Positions 21,414-30,200 of a stretch of 52,712 bases of DNA are shown here, piece after piece. Within the stretch, counting starts at the first letter, position 1, and every line of letters starts with the position of its first letter. A program made the translations under genes and the position numbers. Source of the stretch: Bacteroidaceae bacterium. GTDB lineage: Bacteria > Bacteroidota > Bacteroidia > Bacteroidales > Bacteroidaceae. The stretch is from the NCBI GenBank assembly GCA_017379075.1, contig JAFNXL010000070.1:1-52712 (forward strand). The letters run 5' to 3'. Under the pieces are notes generated by a model. That model did no database searches. It was not told the DNA's origin and saw only the letters and a program-made list of their open reading frames with translations.

Positions 21414-22370
21414 ATGGACATTTCAGTTGTAATCCCCCTATACAATGAAGACGAATCGCTTCCTGAATTATTCTCGTGGATAAAACGGGTAATGGAAGAA
21501 AACAACTTCACATACGAGGTTATATTTGTAAACGACGGCAGCACGGACCGTTCCTGGGAAGTAATCAACGGACTGCATGAAAAGAATCAGGAAACGGTTC
21601 ATGGCATAAAATTCAGACGCAATTACGGAAAAAGCCCTGCGCTTTATTGCGGATTTGAGCGCGCAAAAGGCGATGTGGTGATAACCATGGACGCAGACTT
21701 GCAGGATTCTCCCGACGAGATTCCCGAACTGTACCGCATGATAACCCAGGACGGATATGACCTGGTAAGCGGATACAAGCAGAAGCGCTACGACCCACTT
21801 TCAAAGACCATCCCCACAAAGCTATTCAACGCCACGGCAAGAAAAGTGAGCGGCATACACAACCTGCACGACTTCAACTGCGGTTTGAAAGCCTATAGGA
21901 ACGATGTGATTAAAAACATTGAGGTATACGGCGAAATGCACCGTTATATCCCCTATCTGGCCAAGAACGCCGGATTCTGCAAAATTGGAGAAAAGACAGT
22001 ACAACACCAGGCACGCAAATTCGGAAAATCCAAGTTTATGGGTTTGAACCGTTTTGTCAACGGCTATCTGGATCTATTGTCTTTGTGGTTCCTGGACAGC
22101 TTCGGACTGAAGCCTATGCATGTTTTCGGATTCATCGGCACGCTTATGTTTATAGTTGGATTCCTGAGTGTGGTTGTAGTGGGTGCAACCAAGCTCTATT
22201 ATCTGAACAACGGATATGTGCATCCATTGGTTACGGACAGCCCCTATTTTTATCTGGCACTCACCATGATGATTTTGGGCACACAATTGTTCGTGGCCGG
22301 ATTCCTTGGCGAACTCATTAGCCGCAACGCACCCGAACGTAACAATTATCAAATAGAAAAAGAACTTTAA
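21414..22370 (+). CDS. Family 2 glycosyltransferase, polyprenyl-phosphate type
   Basis: Membrane-bound sugar transferase of 318 residues. The N-terminal GT-A domain has VVIPLYNEDESL, NDGSTDRSW and the metal-binding DADLQDS (near residue 92), then FNCGLKAYR. Two C-terminal hydrophobic helices (about 230-255 and 268-295) match GtrB/DPM1-like enzymes that load a sugar onto polyprenyl phosphate. In Bacteroidota it commonly follows a DUF4199 gene. Its stop codon overlaps the next ATG by one base (TAATG), indicating coupled translation. Confidence 0.9.
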   Translation: MDISVVIPLYNEDESLPELFSWIKRVMEENNFTYEVIFVNDGSTDRSWEVINGLHEKNQETVHGIKFRRNYGKSPALYCGFERAKGDVVITMDADLQDSPDEIPELYRMITQDGYDLVSGYKQKRYDPLSKTIPTKLFNATARKVSGIHNLHDFNCGLKAYRNDVIKNIEVYGEMHRYIPYLAKNAGFCKIGEKTVQHQARKFGKSKFMGLNRFVNGYLDLLSLWFLDSFGLKPMHVFGFIGTLMFIVGFLSVVVVGATKLYYLNNGYVHPLVTDSPYFYLALTMMILGTQLFVAGFLGELISRNAPERNNYQIEKEL

Positions 22371-22837
22371 TGCGCCGACTCACACTTCTCTTCACATGCC
22401 TTGCGCTTTTGGCTTCGTGTGATCAGGTAGACTGCACACTGGACAACAGCGTAAGCTATACCTGCAATTTCTATTCAGAAGGCAGCAAAGTAACACTAAA
22501 CGACGTGATTACCGTTACTGCATGCGGTACGGACTCCGTTCTTATAAACAAGATGCAGGGAGTGCCCGGAATAGAACTGCCCATGAGTTACTGGAACGAG
22601 CAGGACACACTTGTACTGCACATCACGGGAAACGGCTACGAAATGAAAGATACAATTTGGGTAAAGAAAAACAACATACCCCATTTTGAATCGCCCGACT
22701 GCCCTACAAAAATGTTCCATTTCATCACCGAAGTGAACAGCACACACACTTTCATCGATTCGCTTTCACTGGTTAATCCTACTGTAAATTATGCTGATGT
22801 TGAAAATATCCAAATACATTTCCGTTCTGCTGATTAG
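22370..22837 (+). CDS. DUF6452 family lipoprotein
   Basis: Exported lipoprotein of 155 residues with a signal ending in the lipobox LASC. The mature protein is all-beta in pattern, with CDQVDCTLDNSV followed by YTCNFYSEG and CPTKMFHF. Family DUF6452 is a Bacteroidales protein of unknown role that is nearly always followed by DUF6048, as here. The next gene starts inside this one: the frames overlap by 47 bp. A role with the DUF6048 outer-membrane protein is inferred from this coupling. Confidence 0.82.
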   Translation: MRRLTLLFTCLALLASCDQVDCTLDNSVSYTCNFYSEGSKVTLNDVITVTACGTDSVLINKMQGVPGIELPMSYWNEQDTLVLHITGNGYEMKDTIWVKKNNIPHFESPDCPTKMFHFITEVNSTHTFIDSLSLVNPTVNYADVENIQIHFRSAD

Positions 22838-23549
22838 TCTTGTGGCAACCACCGCCTATGCACAAACGCAACAAAATGATATTGCGAAAGAAGCAAAGGC
22901 TGTAGCCGACACGATAGCAGCAAACCAAAAGAACAAAAAGACTCCGTTCATATCTGGCGCAGCCATATCCATTGATGTGTGTGGACTGGCAATGAAGGCT
23001 TTGGATTCGCGTTTTGCCAACATGGAAGCTTCCGCACGCCTCAATTTCAAGGAAAAATATTTCCCGATATTTGAACTCGGTCTTGGAGACTGCACACGAG
23101 AAGGCGAAGAAAACAACAATGTATTCAGCACCACCGCACCCTATTTCAGAGTGGGAATGGACTACAACTTCAACAAGAAACACAACGGAAACCGCATGTT
23201 CGGTGGAATACGATACGCTTTTTCTTCCTTCAATTACAATTTCGAGAACCCAGATTTTACGGATGAGGCATGGGGTGTACATGACCCACTTGTGCTGCAC
23301 GACATAAAAGGCAAAGCACAATGGGCTGAGATTGTTTTCGGAGTGGAGACAAAATTGTGGAGCATCGTTCGTCTGGGATACAATGTACGATACAAAATGA
23401 GAATCAAACAAAGCGGAAACAATTGGGGTGACCCTTGGTATGTTCCCGGATTTGGACGTAACGGCGGATCAGCATGGGGAGGTAGTGTAAACCTAACCTT
23501 TGATGTAGGCAAGACCGCACGCAAGAACAAACCGAAACTGGCAATATGA
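22791..23549 (+). CDS. DUF6048 family outer-membrane beta-barrel protein
   Basis: A 252-residue exported protein with a signal peptide ending TTAYAQ. The mature part alternates hydrophobic and polar residues, with aromatic-rich strands such as YFRVGMDYNFN, FGGIRYAFSSFNYNF and VRLGYNVRYKMRI, as in small porin-like barrels. The family DUF6048 has no known function. Two in-frame ATG codons, at 22791 and 22797, both fall inside the preceding gene. It overlaps mntP by 4 bp (ATGA). Confidence 0.83.
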   Translation: MLMLKISKYISVLLISLVATTAYAQTQQNDIAKEAKAVADTIAANQKNKKTPFISGAAISIDVCGLAMKALDSRFANMEASARLNFKEKYFPIFELGLGDCTREGEENNNVFSTTAPYFRVGMDYNFNKKHNGNRMFGGIRYAFSSFNYNFENPDFTDEAWGVHDPLVLHDIKGKAQWAEIVFGVETKLWSIVRLGYNVRYKMRIKQSGNNWGDPWYVPGFGRNGGSAWGGSVNLTFDVGKTARKNKPKLAI

Positions 23550-24121
23550 GCACAATAGAAGTCTGGTGGATTGGCATCGCATTGGCTATGGACTGCTTTG
23601 CGGTAAGTATCTCAAGCGGAATCAGCGCACGGAAAATTATTCCAGGACTGATGCTCACGGCAATTTTGGCATTCGGCCTTTTCCAAGGCGGCATGCTCTT
23701 GGGGGGATACGGAAGCGTTTTCTACTTTTCTAGCTATCTTACCATTGTCGGCAGATGGATATCAGTAGCACTGCTTGGGTTTCTTGGTGGCAAGATGGTA
23801 TGGGATGACATACATCCAAATGAGAACGAAGAAAAGCCCAACATTCTGACTTACAAAAACATTCCCATACTTGCCATCGCAACCAGTATAGATGCAATGG
23901 CAGTTGGTGTATCATTCACTTTCTTACAAGATGTAGATTGGAACTTCATGATGTATGTGTTTGCAGTAGTCGCATTCTCTTCATCACTGCTTTCTGCCCT
24001 CGGCATGGGAATTGGGATTGTCGTGGGAAAGAAACTGCATTTCCCTACATCCTTCATTGGCGGTGTAATCTTGATTTCGATTGCCATAAAAATAGTCATA
24101 GAATATTTCACGGAAATTTAA
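23546..24121 (+). CDS. mntP: Manganese efflux pump MntP
   Basis: Inner-membrane Mn(II) exporter of the MntP (UPF0059) family; 191 residues, six predicted helices. The two family motifs with the acidic metal-binding residues are IALAMDCFAVSISSG at the start and its repeat ATSIDAMAVGVSFTF in the second half. It overlaps the DUF6048 gene by four bases and is followed by apbE after 19 bp. No Mn riboswitch (yybP-ykoY) is visible, so regulation would be through the operon. Confidence 0.92.
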   Translation: MSTIEVWWIGIALAMDCFAVSISSGISARKIIPGLMLTAILAFGLFQGGMLLGGYGSVFYFSSYLTIVGRWISVALLGFLGGKMVWDDIHPNENEEKPNILTYKNIPILAIATSIDAMAVGVSFTFLQDVDWNFMMYVFAVVAFSSSLLSALGMGIGIVVGKKLHFPTSFIGGVILISIAIKIVIEYFTEI

Positions 24122-24140
24122 CAAACTAACATTTAAAGCA

Positions 24141-25178
24141 ATGACAAGTAACAATAAGAAGACGCTTAAAAAGTGGCACATTCCCTTCCTGCTTTTCCTG
24201 ATAATTGGAACATATATGGCACTTTCACGCAAAGGAGAAATTGAAAACGTTCCATATCAACATGCTGAAGGAGCCATTTTCGGTACCGTATATCATGCCA
24301 CATACCAATGTGACAGCAGTTTAAACGGGAAAATATTGAGCGAGTTGCAGGCCGTAGACCAGTCACTCTCTATGTTCAATCCCAATAGCACTATCAGCCA
24401 AATCAATTCGGGAAAGAGCAACGAAACGGACTCATTGCTGAGAACTATATTCTACATTGCACGCGATGTAAGCCATGCCACAGACGGAGCTTTTGACATA
24501 ACGGTGGCTCCGCTTGTCAATGCATGGGGATTCGGTTTCAAACATGGAGCTCTACCCGACTCGCTGCAGGTGGACAGCCTCAGACAACTGATTGGATGGA
24601 ACCGTATCAGTCTTGAAGATAATAAATTCGTTCGTGAAGACCCCCGTATGGTCATAGACCTGAGCGCTGTTGCCAAAGGCTTTGGTTCAGATTGTGTGGC
24701 ACAAATGTTCCATCGTCACGGCATTGAGAACTTCATGATTGAGATTGGAGGAGAAGTCGTTACCAGCGGATTAAGCCCCAAAGGAAAGCCATGGCGCATT
24801 GGAGTAAACAAACCCCAGGAAGATTCCACATCCACCAACAACGAATTGCAGACCATACTTCAGATGAAAAACTGCGCAATGGCCACTAGCGGAAACTACC
24901 GCAACTTCTACATTAACAACGGCAGAAAAATTGCCCATACCATTGACCCCAAAACCGGATACCCAGTGCAACATTCCATACTGAGCAGTACGGTCATTGC
25001 GCCCACTTGTGCTGTAGCAGACGCTTATGCCACCAGTTTCATGGTGCTGGGTCTTGAGAAATCTCTCCAGGTTTTGGACAAACATCCAGAATTGATGGCC
25101 TATTTCATCTTTGCAGACAAAGATGGCAATTACCAGGTATGGAAAAGTCCCGGCATTGAGGCACTCATTGCACAATAA
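24141..25178 (+). CDS. apbE: FAD:protein FMN transferase
   Basis: Attaches FMN covalently to Thr or Ser of redox subunits such as those of Na+-NQR or Rnf. The 345-residue protein has an N-terminal membrane segment (about 12-32) and so acts on the periplasmic side. The ApbE domain shows GTVYHATY, FDITVAPLVNAWGFG, DLSAVAKGFGSDCVA, IEIGGEVVTSG, the GRKIAHTIDPKTGYP metal-binding segment and CAVADAYATSFMVLG. No Rnf or Nqr genes are in the window. The Crp/Fnr gene follows after 4 bp. Confidence 0.94.
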   Translation: MTSNNKKTLKKWHIPFLLFLIIGTYMALSRKGEIENVPYQHAEGAIFGTVYHATYQCDSSLNGKILSELQAVDQSLSMFNPNSTISQINSGKSNETDSLLRTIFYIARDVSHATDGAFDITVAPLVNAWGFGFKHGALPDSLQVDSLRQLIGWNRISLEDNKFVREDPRMVIDLSAVAKGFGSDCVAQMFHRHGIENFMIEIGGEVVTSGLSPKGKPWRIGVNKPQEDSTSTNNELQTILQMKNCAMATSGNYRNFYINNGRKIAHTIDPKTGYPVQHSILSSTVIAPTCAVADAYATSFMVLGLEKSLQVLDKHPELMAYFIFADKDGNYQVWKSPGIEALIAQ

Positions 25179-25182
25179 GATT

Positions 25183-25851
25183 ATGTACACCCAACTCACG
25201 CAACTACCCTTGCTGCAAGGTATGAACGCTACAGAAGTGGCGCAGATACAAAAGCAAGCATTCATATACACAACCGGCTCCAACGTCGCGGTTTGTTCAC
25301 AGGGCGATTTGTGTAACAAACTTTTCTTTCTGTTGAAGGGGTGTGTAATGCGGCACACTTTATCACAAAACAAAGACTTTGAGTTTGAAGAAACGCTATC
25401 TGCTCCTTGCGTCATAGAACCAGAATCGCTTTATGGGTTGCATTGCGTTTTTACCAGCGATTACATCACAACGGAAAGCAGTACGATCATGACTCTCACA
25501 AAACCCGAGTTGGCCAAACTCTTCACTCGGAACGACATTTTCCGTATGAATTATTTGAATCTTCTTTCTGCAAACATACAGCACCAACACAATGTACAGA
25601 TTCATCCTTACACATCATGCATAGCCACACGAATGATTTGTTTTATCAATACACTCTCTTCCGTATCGCACGGAAGCAAGACATTAAGGATAAAAATGGA
25701 CGACTTGGCAGTATATATGAATGAGACCCGACTAAATGTGTCACGCCTCTTGAACAAATGGGCTGATCAGAACCTGATAACATTGCAGCGTAAGGAAATC
25801 CATGTTCCGCGATTGGAGAATCTCACCTCGCACGTACTCTCATCCCAATAA
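25183..25851 (+). CDS. Crp/Fnr family transcriptional regulator
   Basis: A 222-residue DNA-binding regulator. The N-terminal half (about 8-120) is a cyclic-nucleotide-binding-type beta roll with LLQGMNATEVAQIQKQA and GDLCNKLFFLLKGCVM. The C-terminal half is a winged helix with a recognition region VYMNETRLNVSRLLNKWADQ, typical of Bacteroidota Crp/Fnr proteins. There are a few Cys but no Fnr-type N-terminal cluster, so oxygen sensing is not supported. The ATG at 25183 follows the apbE stop by four bases. Confidence 0.88.
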   Translation: MYTQLTQLPLLQGMNATEVAQIQKQAFIYTTGSNVAVCSQGDLCNKLFFLLKGCVMRHTLSQNKDFEFEETLSAPCVIEPESLYGLHCVFTSDYITTESSTIMTLTKPELAKLFTRNDIFRMNYLNLLSANIQHQHNVQIHPYTSCIATRMICFINTLSSVSHGSKTLRIKMDDLAVYMNETRLNVSRLLNKWADQNLITLQRKEIHVPRLENLTSHVLSSQ

Positions 25852-25887
25852 CAAAGACATTTCCAACAGAAAAAGAATTCATTTTGT

Positions 25888-27939
25888 ATGAAAGCGACAA
25901 ATCCTTTTGCAGAAATAAATTACGGCACACTGCATAACACCACTCCCTTCGACCGCATCAGCCTGGAAGACTACGAGGCTGCCATGATGGAAGGAATGCG
26001 CCAGGAAGAAGAAGCCATAAACAAGATTATCGAAGACACAGACGAACCTTCTTTTGAAAATGTTATATTGCCGGAAACCGACTGGCTGCTGTCACGTGCC
26101 ACAACAGTTTTCTTTAATCTGACCAGCGCCCATACGAACGATGATATGGACGAACTGGCGCAAAAGATTACTCCACTACTGACTGCACACACAAACCGCA
26201 TTACGCTGAACGAAAAACTTTTCCGTAAAATCAAGTATGTCTATGAACACCAGGACGGTTTGGATGCACAGCAAAAACGTCTCACCGAAAAGGTTTACAG
26301 TGGTTTTGAAAGAAACGGAGCCAATCTTTCGGGCGAGGACAAGAAAGAGTTCGCCCGTATCACAACCGAACTTTCCACACTCACATTGGACTTCAGCCAG
26401 AAACTACTAAAGGAGATGAATGCCTTCAAACTGAATGTTACAGAAAAAGACCAGTTGGAAGGACTACCGGAAAGACAGCTTGAAGCAGCAGAAATGGCGG
26501 CAAAAGAGTCCGGCCACGAAGGATGGCTCTTTACACTTCATGCGCCAAGCTACATACCTTTCATCACATACGCAGATAACCGCGAACTGCGCAAACAGAT
26601 GTACATGGCACGGAATACGCTATGCCATAAAGGCAATGAATTTGACAACAGCGAAACCGTAGCACGCATCGTGGCACTCCGTACACAAAAAGCACAACTC
26701 TTAGGTTATTCCACCTATGCCCAATACGCCCTCTCCCGTCGCATGGCACAGGACACACAGCACGTCTACGACTTGCTTGACACGTTGCTGGATGCCTGTT
26801 TGCCCACTGCCCAGGAACAAGTCAAAGAGGTTGAAGAACTGGCAAAAGAAACGGAAGGAAATGATTTTATCCTCCAGCCATGGGACTTTGCCTACTACAG
26901 CCACAAGCTAAAAGTTAAACGTTTCAACGTAGACGAAGAACAACTGCGTCCCTATTTTCCATTGGCACAAGTACAGGAAGGAATCTTTTCATTAGCGCAA
27001 ACACTATACGGCATCAGATTCAAGGCTAATGACCAGATTCCCGTATTCCACCCAGATGTCAAAGCCTATGAAGTCATTGACCATGACGGTTCATTCCTGG
27101 CTGTGCTCTATACCGACTTTTTCCCCAGAGCCAGCAAGCAGGGCGGAGCCTGGATGACATCGTACCAGGAACAATACATAGAAAACGACGGCACAGACAT
27201 ACGACCGCATGTCAGCCTCACTGCCAATTTCACACCGCCCACAAAAGACAAGCCCAGCCTGCTTTCATTGGACGAGGTTGAAACCTTTCTCCACGAATTC
27301 GGCCATTGTCTCCATGGCATATTCTCCAATGTGCGTTACCGCGGCCTAAGTGGTACGAATGTGTGGTGGGATTTTGTGGAACTTCCGTCACAAATTATGG
27401 AAAACTTTGCCACCGAGCCGAGGTTTCTACACACTTTCGCACGTCATTACAAAACAGGAGCGACCATCCCCGATGAGTTGGTGGATCGCATTGTACAAAG
27501 CCGAAAGTTCCAAGCTGCATACAACTGCATACGACAAATAAGTTTCGGCATGCTGGATATGGGATTCTACACACGCCAGCAGCCTATTGAAGAACCGGTT
27601 GAGGAATTTGAGCAGAAGATGATGCAACACACACAACTTTTGCCCCATCCCAAAGGTTGCTGCATGGCTGTCCAGTTCTCCCACATCATGAGTGGCGGAT
27701 ATGCTGCCGGCTATTACAGCTACAAGTGGGCTGAGGTACTGGATGCCGACGCCTTTTCCGTATTCCGCGAAGCAGGCATTTTTGACAAGAAAACCGCTCA
27801 ACGTTTCAGAGACTGCATTTTATCGAAAGGTGACACGGAACCGCCAATGGAGCTTTATCGCTGCTTCCGTGGAAAAGATCCTCAAGTAGATGCCTTGCTG
27901 GAACGTACTGGCGTAACCCGTAAATATTATAACAAATAA
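25888..27939 (+). CDS. dcp: M3 family peptidyl-dipeptidase
   Basis: Zinc metallopeptidase of 683 residues, the size of Dcp/oligopeptidase A enzymes, which cut dipeptides or short peptides. The zinc site is FLHEFGHCLHGIFS with the third ligand downstream in ENFATEP. Other family segments are QFSHIMSGGYAAGYYSYKWAE and DFFPRASKQGGAW. No signal peptide is seen, so it should act in the cytoplasm on peptides taken up. The assignment to dipeptidyl carboxypeptidase rather than oligopeptidase A is by overall resemblance. Confidence 0.92.
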   Translation: MKATNPFAEINYGTLHNTTPFDRISLEDYEAAMMEGMRQEEEAINKIIEDTDEPSFENVILPETDWLLSRATTVFFNLTSAHTNDDMDELAQKITPLLTAHTNRITLNEKLFRKIKYVYEHQDGLDAQQKRLTEKVYSGFERNGANLSGEDKKEFARITTELSTLTLDFSQKLLKEMNAFKLNVTEKDQLEGLPERQLEAAEMAAKESGHEGWLFTLHAPSYIPFITYADNRELRKQMYMARNTLCHKGNEFDNSETVARIVALRTQKAQLLGYSTYAQYALSRRMAQDTQHVYDLLDTLLDACLPTAQEQVKEVEELAKETEGNDFILQPWDFAYYSHKLKVKRFNVDEEQLRPYFPLAQVQEGIFSLAQTLYGIRFKANDQIPVFHPDVKAYEVIDHDGSFLAVLYTDFFPRASKQGGAWMTSYQEQYIENDGTDIRPHVSLTANFTPPTKDKPSLLSLDEVETFLHEFGHCLHGIFSNVRYRGLSGTNVWWDFVELPSQIMENFATEPRFLHTFARHYKTGATIPDELVDRIVQSRKFQAAYNCIRQISFGMLDMGFYTRQQPIEEPVEEFEQKMMQHTQLLPHPKGCCMAVQFSHIMSGGYAAGYYSYKWAEVLDADAFSVFREAGIFDKKTAQRFRDCILSKGDTEPPMELYRCFRGKDPQVDALLERTGVTRKYYNK

Positions 27940-27962
27940 ATTAAGGAAAAGAACACGATAAC

Positions 27963-28394
27963 ATGGACAAGAAACAAGCAGACCTTGATAACCGATACCT
28001 GCGCATGGCATGTATTTGGAGTGAAAACAGCTATTGCACACGCCGTCAGGTAGGAGCCTTGATTGTTAAGGATAAAATGATCATCAGCGACGGTTATAAC
28101 GGCACACCTTCCGGATTTGAGAACATCTGCGAGGATGAAAACGACGTAACCTTCCCCTATGTGCTCCACGCCGAGGCAAATGCTATCACCAAGATTGCAA
28201 GAAGTGGCAACAACAGCCAGGACAGCACGCTGTATGTGACCGATTCTCCCTGTATTGAGTGTGCCAAGCTAATCATCCAGGCCGGTATAAAGCGCGTTGT
28301 TTATAAGCGTGCCTACCGCCTTACAGACGGCGTCGACCTTTTGCTCAAAGCCGGCATTGAAGTAACACACATGCCATCCGAAGAAGAGAAGTAA
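27963..28394 (+). CDS. dCMP deaminase family protein
   Basis: Zinc-dependent cytidine-type deaminase of 143 residues. Metal and catalytic residues are in HAEANAI and PCIECAKLI. The N-terminal part has RYLRMACIWSENSYC and ARRQVGALIV-like TRRQVGALIVKDK, with GYNGTPSGFENIC matching dCMP deaminases (ComEB type). It would feed dUMP to thymidylate synthesis. It lies 23 bp after dcp and 29 bp before the S41 protease. Confidence 0.93.
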   Translation: MDKKQADLDNRYLRMACIWSENSYCTRRQVGALIVKDKMIISDGYNGTPSGFENICEDENDVTFPYVLHAEANAITKIARSGNNSQDSTLYVTDSPCIECAKLIIQAGIKRVVYKRAYRLTDGVDLLLKAGIEVTHMPSEEEK

Positions 28395-28423
28395 ACATTC
28401 ATATCATAAATTAAGACCTTAAG

Positions 28424-30064
28424 ATGAACAATAAAAGACGCTTCACACCGCTGCTCATGTGCCTATGTGTCGTGGGCGGTATATTCATCGGCACGCATTA
28501 CGCCTACCGTTTCGGCGACAACACAATAAGCATAGCAAGTAACGGTTCCAACAAGTTGAACCAACTACTTCAACTCATCGACCAAAATTATGTGGACACT
28601 GTGAATCTGCCCGAACTGATAGAAGATGCCATGCCACAGATTTTGAATGAGTTGGACCCCCATAGCAGCTACATTAAAGCCAACGATGCAGAAGAGGCGT
28701 CCGAAGAGTTAAAAGGCTCGTTCTCGGGCATAGGTGTAAGTTTCACCATGCAAAAGGACACAGTCAATGTGATGTCCGTCATCCGTGGCGGCCCCGCAGA
28801 GAAAGTTGGCATACTGGCCGGAGACCGTATTGTCAAGGCCGATACCACACTGCTTGTTGGTGTGAAGGATACTGAAGTTATGAAATGCCTGAAGGGTCCT
28901 AAAGACTCAAGCGTAAGACTGGGCATCAAAAGGCACGGCAAGGACGAACTGACGTGGTTTACCGTGGTGCGTGGCGATATTCCCGTGCAGAGCGTGGATG
29001 CTTCATACATGATCAACGAGAAGACGGGATACATCCAAATCAACAAATTCGGCGAACAGACCTATGCCGAGATGCTTGTCGCTCTTGCCGACCTTACCAT
29101 GAAAGGGATGAAAAACGTCATCATAGATCTGCGCGGAAACACCGGAGGCTACATGCATATCGCCATCCAGATGGCCAATGAGTTCCTGTCTCGCAACAGT
29201 CTGATTACCTATGTGGAAGGACGCAATATTACACGCGAGGAGTACCGAAGTGACGGAAAGGGAAGTTTCCAGAAACTCCCCATCATCGTTCTTGTAGACG
29301 AAGGCAGCGCCAGTTCTAGCGAGATATTCGCAGGAGCCATACAAGACAACGACCGCGGCACCATCATCGGTCGCCGCACATTTGGCAAGGGACTGGTGCA
29401 ACAACCCATGGACTTCCGCGACGGCAGCGTGGTTCGCCTAACCATTGCACGCTACTATACCCCCAGTGGACGTTGCATCCAGAAGCCATATAAAAAGGGA
29501 CATGGAGAAGAGTACGACATGGAACTGCTTGCCCGTTACGAACGCGGAGAATTTTTCTCACAAGACAGCATCCAACACGACGGACCAGAATACAAGACCA
29601 AACTGGGCCGCACTGTCTACGGAGGCGGAGGTATAATGCCCGATTTCTTCATTCCCGAGGACACCGTTCACCTTACATCTTATTATAAGGAGGCCATCAT
29701 GACCGGACTGCTCCGCCAATTTGCGTTCAATTTCACGGACGATCACCGCAAGGAACTGAACAAATGCCAAAACATGGAAGATGTGGTGAAATACCTTAAC
29801 AAGCAGAACCTGCTGGACAAATTCGCACGCTTCGGTGAGAAGAACAAGCTGCGCAGGCGCAATCTGATGCTCAACCGCAGCCGCAAGCTCTTTGAACGCA
29901 ATCTCTATGCCAACATCATCTACAATGCCAAGGGCACACTGGAGTACGTCCAGTACCTCAACCAGGACGACCCTGTGGTGCTGAAAGCACTGGATATAAT
30001 CGGCAAGTCAGAAGCATTTCCGAAAGCACCAGTAGAGGAGAAAAGTAAAAGGCATGAAAAATAA
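28424..30064 (+). CDS. S41 family C-terminal processing peptidase
   Basis: Periplasmic serine protease of 546 residues, anchored or exported by an N-terminal hydrophobic segment (about 7-27). A PDZ domain (about 90-175) includes GIGVSFTMQ and GGPAEKVGILAGDRI. The S41 core has IDLRGNTGGYMHIA, the nucleophile in DEGSASSSEIFAGAI and the lysine base in GRRTFGKGLVQ. Such Ser/Lys tail-specific proteases trim C-termini of exported proteins. The C-terminal 150 residues are helical and charged. It is the last gene of the long plus-strand run; a strong hairpin follows. Confidence 0.93.
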   Translation: MNNKRRFTPLLMCLCVVGGIFIGTHYAYRFGDNTISIASNGSNKLNQLLQLIDQNYVDTVNLPELIEDAMPQILNELDPHSSYIKANDAEEASEELKGSFSGIGVSFTMQKDTVNVMSVIRGGPAEKVGILAGDRIVKADTTLLVGVKDTEVMKCLKGPKDSSVRLGIKRHGKDELTWFTVVRGDIPVQSVDASYMINEKTGYIQINKFGEQTYAEMLVALADLTMKGMKNVIIDLRGNTGGYMHIAIQMANEFLSRNSLITYVEGRNITREEYRSDGKGSFQKLPIIVLVDEGSASSSEIFAGAIQDNDRGTIIGRRTFGKGLVQQPMDFRDGSVVRLTIARYYTPSGRCIQKPYKKGHGEEYDMELLARYERGEFFSQDSIQHDGPEYKTKLGRTVYGGGGIMPDFFIPEDTVHLTSYYKEAIMTGLLRQFAFNFTDDHRKELNKCQNMEDVVKYLNKQNLLDKFARFGEKNKLRRRNLMLNRSRKLFERNLYANIIYNAKGTLEYVQYLNQDDPVVLKALDIIGKSEAFPKAPVEEKSKRHEK

Positions 30065-30103
30065 GACAAGACAAATGCAACATAGCATGTTTATTCCACA
30101 CAT

Positions 30104-30138
30104 TCAGAGGCAAGGCGCAATCCGCACCTTGCCTCTGA
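30104..30138. terminator. Bidirectional terminator
   Basis: TCAGAGGCAAGG at 30104-30115 pairs with CCTTGCCTCTGA at 30127-30138, a 12-bp perfect stem between converging genes (S41 protease and flippase). Confidence 0.85.
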
Positions 30139-30200
30139 TACTATACGGACAATCCGCTGAGAAACGGTAATGTTGAGCGGAACGAATTAACAGGAAAAGT

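Noticed and set aside
23950-25180. Rnf or Nqr redox locus around apbE
   Set aside because: Only apbE is present; no Rnf or Nqr subunit is encoded nearby.
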